Assembly (NCBI GenBank): GCA_013285405.1
Contig: CP053446.1
Span: 558,001 to 622,000, forward strand
Length of the DNA stretch: 64,000 nucleotides
Direction of reading: 5' to 3'
Source: Ignavibacteriota bacterium
GTDB lineage: Bacteria > Bacteroidota > Ignavibacteria > Ignavibacteriales > Ignavibacteriaceae
Each line of letters starts with the position of its first letter. The first letter of the stretch is position 1. The position numbers and the translations under genes are program-made. Shown here in pieces: positions 48,153 to 55,072 of this stretch. The notes under the pieces are model-generated. The model did not search any database. It had not been told where the DNA came from and saw nothing but the letters and a program-made list of their open reading frames with translations.

Positions 48153-48189
48153 AAATAAAAAAGGGCAGCACTTTTTCAATACTGCCCTT
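48153..48189 (-). terminator. Rho-independent terminator after the T9SS gene at 48212
   Basis: Minus-strand AAGGGCAGT, ten-base loop, TGCTGCCCTT, then TTTTATTTTT; 23 bases after the stop. Confidence 0.88.
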
Positions 48190-48211
48190 GATTTAATTAA
48201 TCTGACAATTA

Positions 48212-50665
48212 CTATTTAAGCATCAACATCTTCTTTGTTTCTGTAAATTGTCCTGCCCTCAATTGATAAAAATAAATTCCAGTTGCCATATCAGGACTGT
48301 CCCGCAAAGCGGGATGACCTACCGAAAACTCAACTTCATAAATTCCAACCTGCTTTTCTTCATTGACTAGTGTTGCAACTTCATTCCCCAAAACATCATA
48401 AACCTTCAATGTCACCAGCATATTGTCATTCCGGGCTTGACCCGGAATCTCAAATCGTATTACCGTGTTCGGATTAAACGGATTAGGGTAGTTCTGAAAT
48501 AACACAAACTTTTTCGGAGTAAAATCAACTTCCACTTCTATTTCATTTGAGCCTGCCTGTCCGATAGGCAGGTATTCAAAACTTCCATCAAAATCAATTT
48601 GCTTGAGTCTGTATTTGTAAATTCCGGTTGTAATTTTCTCATCAATGAAAGAATATGATTTTGGTTCAGTAGTAGTTCCAAATCCCGGGACAAAGCCAAT
48701 TGTCTCCCATTCTGCCTCCTGACTTCTAACTTCTAACTTCTTGCGATTAATCTCAAACCCCGAGTTATTCGTTTCCGTTGCGGTTGTCCAATTTAATTCT
48801 AATTTGCTTTCAAGAAACTCTGCAGTGAATGAAATCAGTTCAACTGGAATACCCCCATTAATTGAATAAAGAATTAATTCATAACTACCTGCTATCCAAA
48901 GTTCATCTGTTTCGCAATGTGCAATTGATTTTAATCCATTGTAGAAATCAACTTCATTTAAACTCCAATTATTACCACCATTCGTGCTATACCAAATATC
49001 TCCTCCTGAACCGACTGCCCAGCCATAATTTGTATTTTTGAAGAAAATGTCATTGAAATTATAACTCTGACTTTGAATTTGAAGTTGTTCAGTCCAATTA
49101 GTTCCTCCATCTGTAGTTTTAAAAATGCTAGCTGCACCACCACTCGCGCCATCAGCTAACCACCCAATCGACTCATTTAAAAAGTAAACAGAATTAAAAA
49201 ATTGTACACCAGGAACAGTTAAAGGTTGCCAACTTAAACCTCCATCTGTGGTTTTAATGATAGTACTATAAGAACCAGCGGCCCAACCATAATTTTCATC
49301 CAGGAAAAAAATTGTATGGAGCCAACCAGTAGTTCCAGTATTAAGCTGAAACCAATTTTGACCTCCGTTTATAGTCTTTAACATTATGCCAGTATTTCCT
49401 GCAACCCAACCTGTGTCAGCATTGATAAAATAAATTGATCTAAGTGGGATTGATACACCACTATTTTGCAGTGTCCAATTATTTCCACCATCACTTGAAT
49501 GATATATAACACCATAATGACCAGAAGTCCATGCGTTTTGTGAATCAGGGAAAGTTACTGAATAAAGATGCCAGGAAGATGGGATGTAAGCTGATAACTC
49601 CCAATTTTGTCCGCCATTTGTTGTGTGAATTATTTTACCACCTAGACTCACAGCTATTCCACAATATCGATTTGCAAAATCAACAGAGTTAAGATGATAA
49701 TGATCTCCATCAGATATTCTTATCCAATCCTGCCCGGCATTTGTAGTTTTTAAAATTGATCCAGCTCCTCCAACTGTCCAACCATAATTTTGTCCTATAA
49801 GAGAAATCGAAGCAACATCCGCATCTTGTAGAACATTACTCCAACTGGTACCAGCATTTGTAGTTTTTAAAATATCTACACCAACAGTATAACCAGTCTG
49901 AGAATCGACAAATTTAATATCATAATAACGCTTTCCCGTAAAATTATTATTCCAAGTAATACCGCTGTTTGTTGTTTTCCAAATATACCCCTCATCCCCT
50001 GATATCAAGCCGTCTGTACCAGCTGCGAATCCAATTGACGAATTTGTGAAAAAGATTGTCTGAAGATCTGGAATGTTTGATTGGGGATACCCTTCCCAAT
50101 ATAGTCCACCATTAGTGGTTCTCAAAATAATAGTAGGGTTAACAAATAGATCACTTGCAATTGCCCAACCTGTTTGCTCACTTAAGAAAAATAATGAACG
50201 TATGTCATAATCTGAATTCCAAAATTGTTGAGACCAGTTTAATCCGCCGTCCGTAGTTTTATAAATGCTTTCGTAACCAGCTACCCATCCAATAGTACTA
50301 TTTATAAAAAACATGTCCCAGTAGGAACCGTCTTCTAAATCAGAAATAATAAACCAAGAATCTCCTGTGTCAGTTGTTTTCAAAATTTTACCATAAAAAT
50401 CCAATATCCAACCTGTATTTTCGTTGATAAATTCGACGTCTTTTAAATAAGAAAAATATCCAACATCCTTTCTGACCCAAGTATTACCCGAATCTGTAGT
50501 CTTTAAAACAATTGATTCATCACCCACAGCAAATCCAGTTGTTTCATTAACAAACTTTACGGATACCAACCCATTACCTGGAGGAATAGGATGTTGCCAT
50601 TCCCACTGTGCAGATATAGTAATCGAAAAAATAAAAACCAGTAGAGATATTTTAACGCTACGCAT
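48212..50665 (-). CDS. T9SS cargo with 13 YCF48/Asp-box repeats
   Basis: An 817-residue secreted protein. Signal peptide 1-19, then WEWQHPIPPG and about 13 repeats of the form (K/R)TT(D/N)GG..W alternating with FF.N...GWA.G strands to about residue 615, making one or two seven-bladed propellers of the Ycf48/BNR type. Residues 620-720 are the fibronectin-like linker and the last 90 the sorting domain. Four repeat-derived peptides interrupt this C-terminal part: KLEVRSQEAE, LPIGQAG, IPGQARND and VGHPALRDSP. The final insertion replaces the usual DASSLASG turn, so folding or sorting may be altered. First of three cargo genes with near-identical C-terminal cassettes. Confidence 0.85.
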   Translation of the reverse strand: MRSVKISLLVFIFSITISAQWEWQHPIPPGNGLVSVKFVNETTGFAVGDESIVLKTTDSGNTWVRKDVGYFSYLKDVEFINENTGWILDFYGKILKTTDTGDSWFIISDLEDGSYWDMFFINSTIGWVAGYESIYKTTDGGLNWSQQFWNSDYDIRSLFFLSEQTGWAIASDLFVNPTIILRTTNGGLYWEGYPQSNIPDLQTIFFTNSSIGFAAGTDGLISGDEGYIWKTTNSGITWNNNFTGKRYYDIKFVDSQTGYTVGVDILKTTNAGTSWSNVLQDADVASISLIGQNYGWTVGGAGSILKTTNAGQDWIRISDGDHYHLNSVDFANRYCGIAVSLGGKIIHTTNGGQNWELSAYIPSSWHLYSVTFPDSQNAWTSGHYGVIYHSSDGGNNWTLQNSGVSIPLRSIYFINADTGWVAGNTGIMLKTINGGQNWFQLNTGTTGWLHTIFFLDENYGWAAGSYSTIIKTTDGGLSWQPLTVPGVQFFNSVYFLNESIGWLADGASGGAASIFKTTDGGTNWTEQLQIQSQSYNFNDIFFKNTNYGWAVGSGGDIWYSTNGGNNWSLNEVDFYNGLKSIAHCETDELWIAGSYELILYSINGGIPVELISFTAEFLESKLELNWTTATETNNSGFEINRKKLEVRSQEAEWETIGFVPGFGTTTEPKSYSFIDEKITTGIYKYRLKQIDFDGSFEYLPIGQAGSNEIEVEVDFTPKKFVLFQNYPNPFNPNTVIRFEIPGQARNDNMLVTLKVYDVLGNEVATLVNEEKQVGIYEVEFSVGHPALRDSPDMATGIYFYQLRAGQFTETKKMLMLK
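48294..48319 (-). repeat. In-frame palindromic element encoding GHPALRDSP
   Basis: GGACTGTCCCGCAAAGCGGG on plus; TCCCGC and GCGGGA arms around AAA (48300-48314). It lies inside the sorting domain of the host gene, where paralogues have DASSLASG. Confidence 0.7.
48425..48451 (-). repeat. In-frame palindromic element encoding IPGQARND (copy 1)
   Basis: ATTCCGGG, CTTGA, CCCGGAAT (48428-48448): eight-base perfect arms. Copies at 50889-50915 and 53430-53456 are identical. Confidence 0.8.
48552..48572 (-). repeat. In-frame palindromic element encoding LPIGQAG (copy 1)
   Basis: CCTGCCT, GTCCGAT, AGGCAGG: seven-base perfect arms. Adds exactly 21 bases compared with the uninterrupted GSFAYSNEV in the gene at 24874. 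Confidence 0.8.
48719..48744 (-). repeat. In-frame element encoding KLEVRSQE (copy 1)
   Basis: CTGACTTCTAACTTCTAACTTC on plus, a CTTCTAA tandem; a variant is at 51181-51208 in the next gene. Confidence 0.55.
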
Positions 50666-50699
50666 AATTTTACCTCATATAAAATTAAACTTATAATTC

Positions 50700-53222
50700 T
50701 TACCTAAGCAAAATCATTTTCTTCGTTTGAACAAAACCACCTGCTTGCAGTTTGTATAAATACATTCCCGACGCAAGTGATGAAGCATCAAACTCAACTT
50801 CATAAACTCCGGCTTGTTTCTCTTCGTTAACTAGTGTTGCAACTTCATTCCCAAGAATATCATAAATTTTTAGTGTCACTAGTACATTGTCATTCCGGGC
50901 TTGACCCGGAATCTCAAATCGTATTACCGTGTTCGGATTAAACGGATTAGGGTAGTTCTGATATAACACAAATTCCTTTGGAGTAAAATCAACTTCCACT
51001 TCTATTTCATTTGAGCCTGCCTGTCCGATAGGCAGGTATTCAAAACTTCCATCAAAATCTATTTGCTTGAGTCTGTATTTGTAAATTCCGTTTGTAACAT
51101 TTTCATCAATGAATGAATAAGACTTTGGTTCAGTCGTAGTTCCAAATCCAGGTACAAATCCTATCATTTCCCATTCTAACTCCTGACTTCTAGCTTCTAA
51201 CTTCTTGCGATTAATCTCAAACCCTGAGTTATTCGTTTCCGTTGCGGTTGACCAGTCAAGTGTAACATTATTGTCAAGTGACGTTGCGTTGAAAGAAATC
51301 AATTCAGCTGGCATTTCCATATTAAAATCAATCATCATTTTTAATCCGATAAATACATATGGATTCGGAACCACAAAACTTCCGGAGTCAGCAATGGGGA
51401 CATTAATTACAACACCTCCTGCTAAATCTAATAATACTCCTGACATCTCTTCAGGCAATATCCAGCTTATTTCGATAAAGTTATTTAGATCAGGCTGATA
51501 TGCAATTCTGTATTCAATAGTTTCTGAAATAAAGATATTTCCAAATCGATAATCTTTATAAGAACTAAGGGTTCCCGCAAAATTATTTTCCGGAAGAATT
51601 AATTTAGATTCAAATGCACCTGGTGGCGGGAAGGGAGGCAAATCTGCTTCGCCAAGATGTTGGTCAATCCCGTCTGTTGCAGTCGGATCAATACCAAATA
51701 AATGGGTCCGATACTGGCTTCCACTATAAACAATGATCGTTCCTTCTGACAATGGATCAGCAAGTTGATTCGTTACATATAATTCAGCAGGTGAACCTGA
51801 TGCGTTGTGAAAAAATTCAATCGTCCCGGTTTGAACTCCCGGAGAATTATTTAATGTTACGTAAAATATTTTTATCGTGCCAGGAGAAATATATATTGGT
51901 AAAGAATTTGGTGTAACTGTATAATTGTTATTTGATGAAACTATCCCGTTGATGATTAACGAATCTGAAGTTCCCAGATTTTTTATTATTACTTGTTTAG
52001 TCATCGGGTGCGAACTAAAATATAAACCCAGCGGATCCATATGAAACTGAGCATAATTGTAAACCGATGAGACGTTCAGAAACGCAGGGGATCCGGGTGC
52101 ATTATGAATTATTTCAATTATACCTTGCTGTAATGTATCGGCAGAAGTGTAAGTAACATAGAACTGCTGCTGTGAAAGAGGTTCAATTGCAATCGGAAAT
52201 GAATTTGGGTAAACACTAAAATAGTTGTTATTGGATGAGATATAATTAATATAAAGTGTGTTTTCTCCTCCTGCATTAAAAATAGTAAAAGGCAGACTAT
52301 TTGCTACTCCAATAGTATCTTGTATAAATAGCAATGAAGTTGTGGACATTGAAAAAAATGGTCCTGGTGGAATTCCAGCAGGAGCGGAAACAGTCAGGGA
52401 GGCAGGTGATCCACAGCCATTGTGTGTAAACTGAATTGTGCCTTCTTCAGCAATTACATCTGACGTATTTGTGATAAGGAAAACCTGTGAATCCTGTGGG
52501 GCAAGGTAAATCGGAAGTGAATTTGGAGCGATTGTAAAATGGCTGTTTGAGGAGACGATATTTGTTATACTTAAAGTATCTTCCAAGCCTATATTAGTTA
52601 CTGTAACTGGTAGAGTAGTATCATTTCCAACTATCATCTGAGGAAAAATTAAATTCTGAGTAGAAATACCAAAGATAGGATCACTAGGAAAACCGCCTAT
52701 ACAATTATATTGCATTTTTATTATTGCTTTCGTACCGAAAGCAGTATAGCTTCCCGGTATTGTTGCAACTCCTTGCCCGGTAAGCGGACCCAGATTTAAT
52801 AGTGTACCCGTTATATTGTCAACAATCCTCATAATGGCACCTGGGGGAATATTATAAGTAATATTTAAAGGTTGACCCGGTGTTGCGACTTGCCACCATA
52901 AAGTATGTTGAATCATTCCAGTAAACGGATATGCTGGTGGATTTCCCGGAGCTCTGTAATCTTTCATAGATGATATGTATGGACATCCATAGGGAGCCAA
53001 ATCAAAACAAGCAAACAAACACCCGCAAGGCGGAATAGGGGGGAGATCAGACTCTCCAAGTTGTGGGTCAATACAATTTGTTGCAGTTAAATCCAATCCA
53101 ATCGCAAGTGGTATGTTATCTGTACCATCTGAAACTATTAATGGAATATCTACATCCACCTGTCCACTAATTCTTACTATTAATAGTATTGTAAAAGAAA
53201 AAGTGATAAATATTTTTTTCAT
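50700..53222 (-). CDS. T9SS cargo with choice-of-anchor repeats and LPPxPP modules
   Basis: An 840-residue secreted protein with a GGAGGG ribosome binding site. After the signal peptide (1-20) comes a GLDLTATNCIDPQLGESDLPPIPP module (about 44-67), then three or four repeats of about 100 residues with NSLPIYL.P...F.I.N and GTIQFTHNG.GSPASL phrases (HYDIN/ASH-type, choice-of-anchor D), then a second module (GIDPTATDGIDQHLGEADLPPFPP), the linker and the sorting domain. The C-terminal 220 residues carry KLEARSQELE, LPIGQAG and IPGQARND insertions and nearly match the genes on either side. A Cys-rich patch near residues 65-80 (CGCLFACF..YGC) is unusual. Confidence 0.85.
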   Translation of the reverse strand: MKKIFITFSFTILLIVRISGQVDVDIPLIVSDGTDNIPLAIGLDLTATNCIDPQLGESDLPPIPPCGCLFACFDLAPYGCPYISSMKDYRAPGNPPAYPFTGMIQHTLWWQVATPGQPLNITYNIPPGAIMRIVDNITGTLLNLGPLTGQGVATIPGSYTAFGTKAIIKMQYNCIGGFPSDPIFGISTQNLIFPQMIVGNDTTLPVTVTNIGLEDTLSITNIVSSNSHFTIAPNSLPIYLAPQDSQVFLITNTSDVIAEEGTIQFTHNGCGSPASLTVSAPAGIPPGPFFSMSTTSLLFIQDTIGVANSLPFTIFNAGGENTLYINYISSNNNYFSVYPNSFPIAIEPLSQQQFYVTYTSADTLQQGIIEIIHNAPGSPAFLNVSSVYNYAQFHMDPLGLYFSSHPMTKQVIIKNLGTSDSLIINGIVSSNNNYTVTPNSLPIYISPGTIKIFYVTLNNSPGVQTGTIEFFHNASGSPAELYVTNQLADPLSEGTIIVYSGSQYRTHLFGIDPTATDGIDQHLGEADLPPFPPPGAFESKLILPENNFAGTLSSYKDYRFGNIFISETIEYRIAYQPDLNNFIEISWILPEEMSGVLLDLAGGVVINVPIADSGSFVVPNPYVFIGLKMMIDFNMEMPAELISFNATSLDNNVTLDWSTATETNNSGFEINRKKLEARSQELEWEMIGFVPGFGTTTEPKSYSFIDENVTNGIYKYRLKQIDFDGSFEYLPIGQAGSNEIEVEVDFTPKEFVLYQNYPNPFNPNTVIRFEIPGQARNDNVLVTLKIYDILGNEVATLVNEEKQAGVYEVEFDASSLASGMYLYKLQAGGFVQTKKMILLR
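50889..50915 (-). repeat. In-frame palindromic element encoding IPGQARND (copy 2)
   Basis: Same sequence as copy 1, arms at 50892-50899 and 50905-50912. Confidence 0.8.
51016..51036 (-). repeat. In-frame palindromic element encoding LPIGQAG (copy 2)
   Basis: CCTGCCT and AGGCAGG arms, identical to the copies at 48552 and 53557. Confidence 0.8.
51181..51208 (-). repeat. In-frame element encoding KLEARSQE (copy 2)
   Basis: CTGACTTCTAGCTTCTAACTTC on plus, one base different from the copy at 48719-48744. Confidence 0.55.
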
Positions 53223-53240
53223 TTTTCCCTCCTGATTAAA

Positions 53241-54653
53241 TTACTTTGTCAAAATCATTTTCTTTGTCTGAATGAATGAACCCGCCTGAAGTTTATACAA
53301 ATACATTCCCGACGCAAGTGATGATGCATCAAACTCAACTTCATAAACTCCAGACTGCTTTTCTTCGTTAACAAGTGTTACGATTTCATTCCCAAGAATA
53401 TCATAAATTTTTAGTGTCACTAGTACATTGTCATTCCGGGCTTGACCCGGAATCTCAAATCGTATTACCGTGTTCGGATTAAAAGGATTAGGGTAGTTCT
53501 GAAATAACACAAATTCCTTTGGAGTAAAATCAACTTCCACTTCTATTTCGTTTGAGCCTGCCTGTCCGATAGGCAGGTATTCAAAAATTCCATCAAAATC
53601 AATTTGCTTGAGGTGGTATTTGTAAGTTCCAGTTGTTACATTTTCATCAGTGAATGAATAAGCCTTTGGTTCAGTAGTAGTTCCAAATCCCGGGACAAAA
53701 CCAATCGCTTCCCACTCGTTGTCATTCTGAGCGAAGCGAAGAATCTCAAAACCAGAGTTGTTCGTTTCCGTTGCGGTTGTCCAATTAAGCTGAACTTTCG
53801 TATTGACAAAAGAATAATTGAATGATATCAATTCGATTGGATTATATTCATTATAATGGATTATTAAATTGAGTTTGCTGAATACAAGTGGGTTAACAAC
53901 AACATAACTTCCGGAATCTGCAATTGCAACATTTATAAAGGATCCGTTAATTATGTCACGTAAAAAACCTGTCACTCCTGGTGGCAAAAACCAAAATATT
54001 TCTATACCATAACTATTATATGGCTGGTAGGAGAATTTGTAATCTACTTGACCACTAAATAAATTATTCCCATATCTGTAATCTTTCACTGTGTTATATT
54101 CCCAAAAATAATTTTCAGGGAGAATAAATCTTGCATCAATACCACCTGCTGGAGGTAATGGCGGAATCTCAAATTCTTCAAGTATTTCATCCAAACCATC
54201 GGTTGCAATTGTGTCTAAGCCAAATGATAACGGCAGAGTAACCGGACCACTTTTAATCTCAAGCATTCCTTCAGTCAGCGGTGTTAAAGGCTGATTCGAA
54301 ACGAACATCGAAATGGGTGAACCAGAGAAATTATGAAAAAACTCGATATTTCCTAATTGGAATCCTGATGCATAATTAAAAGTTATATCAAACCACTTTT
54401 CTGATAATGGTAAAACGATAATGGGAAAATTGGTCGGTGATACATAATAGTTGCTATTTGAAGAGATTATGTTACTGATAACCAATGTATCTGTTGAACT
54501 ATGATTTAATATTTTGGCAGGTTTAGTATAAAATGTTCCGGTAAATTGTAACGACGAGGGGTGAATAAAAATTTGTGAACTATCCGCAATTGGCATTGCC
54601 CCGAGTTTTGCAATTATAAATATAACTGATAGATTAAATAATAATTTTTTCAT
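53241..54653 (-). CDS. T9SS cargo with LPPxPP module
   Basis: A secreted protein of 470 residues from the ATG at 54653, which has GGAGGG directly upstream; the four extra codons of the longer frame lie in that ribosome binding site. Signal peptide 1-20; one HYDIN/ASH-like repeat (about 25-130); the module FGLDTIATDGLDEILEEFEIPPLPP; a beta domain that closely parallels the C-terminal half of the protein at 50700; then the linker and the sorting domain. The linker has RFAQNDNEW from a third repeat family (53721-53747), where neighbours have KLE(V/A)RSQE. LPIGQAG and IPGQARND are also present. Confidence 0.85.
   Translation of the reverse strand: MKKLLFNLSVIFIIAKLGAMPIADSSQIFIHPSSLQFTGTFYTKPAKILNHSSTDTLVISNIISSNSNYYVSPTNFPIIVLPLSEKWFDITFNYASGFQLGNIEFFHNFSGSPISMFVSNQPLTPLTEGMLEIKSGPVTLPLSFGLDTIATDGLDEILEEFEIPPLPPAGGIDARFILPENYFWEYNTVKDYRYGNNLFSGQVDYKFSYQPYNSYGIEIFWFLPPGVTGFLRDIINGSFINVAIADSGSYVVVNPLVFSKLNLIIHYNEYNPIELISFNYSFVNTKVQLNWTTATETNNSGFEILRFAQNDNEWEAIGFVPGFGTTTEPKAYSFTDENVTTGTYKYHLKQIDFDGIFEYLPIGQAGSNEIEVEVDFTPKEFVLFQNYPNPFNPNTVIRFEIPGQARNDNVLVTLKIYDILGNEIVTLVNEEKQSGVYEVEFDASSLASGMYLYKLQAGSFIQTKKMILTK
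53430..53456 (-). repeat. In-frame palindromic element encoding IPGQARND (copy 3)
   Basis: Identical to the other two copies. Confidence 0.8.
53557..53577 (-). repeat. In-frame palindromic element encoding LPIGQAG (copy 3)
   Basis: Identical 21-base core CCTGCCT-GTCCGAT-AGGCAGG. Confidence 0.8.
53721..53747 (-). repeat. In-frame element encoding RFAQND
   Basis: GTCATTCTGAGCGAAGCGAAGAATCTC on plus, a common dispersed bacterial repeat, in the same linker loop that holds other elements in the paralogues. Confidence 0.65.
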
Positions 54654-55072
54654 TTTTCCCTCCAAATAAAAAATCTTGTAGTTAACCGAAGAGCCCTGTT
54701 GGGTGTTGTGGTTTTTTTTCTCCCTAGGAAGTTGTAGTCTAAGCGAAGTATAGGAAGAAATTCAGAAACAATTTTTATTCTCATTCATCGGATCATTTTT
54801 ATTCACCGGAAACATCGATCAGAACTTTTCCTTTTTTATTACCTTAAATTTAATCTATTAAAATTGAGAAGCAAGTTGTCATTTTGCTAAGTTTACTTGT
54901 CAACTACGAAGTATTAGTATTCCATAATTGAATTTTTACAGACATTTTAATTAAAAAGCATAGTTGCTTATCACATTGTACTTAGGCTTTAATTGTGCTT
55001 TAACATTATATACTACTCATAAAAAAGGCGATCCGAAGACCGCCTGAACTTGAACCGGTTAGTCGCTTAAAA
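54654..55072. other. Intergenic region between T9SS genes
   Basis: About 420 AT-rich bases. It must contain the promoter for the genes to its left and holds the terminator at 55021-55045 of the gene to its right. I see no ORF, RNA or repeat otherwise. Confidence 0.5.
55021..55045 (-). terminator. Terminator-like hairpin after the T9SS gene at 55073
   Basis: AGGCG (55026-55030) and CGCCT (55041-55045), followed by TTTTTTATG on minus. Confidence 0.65.
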
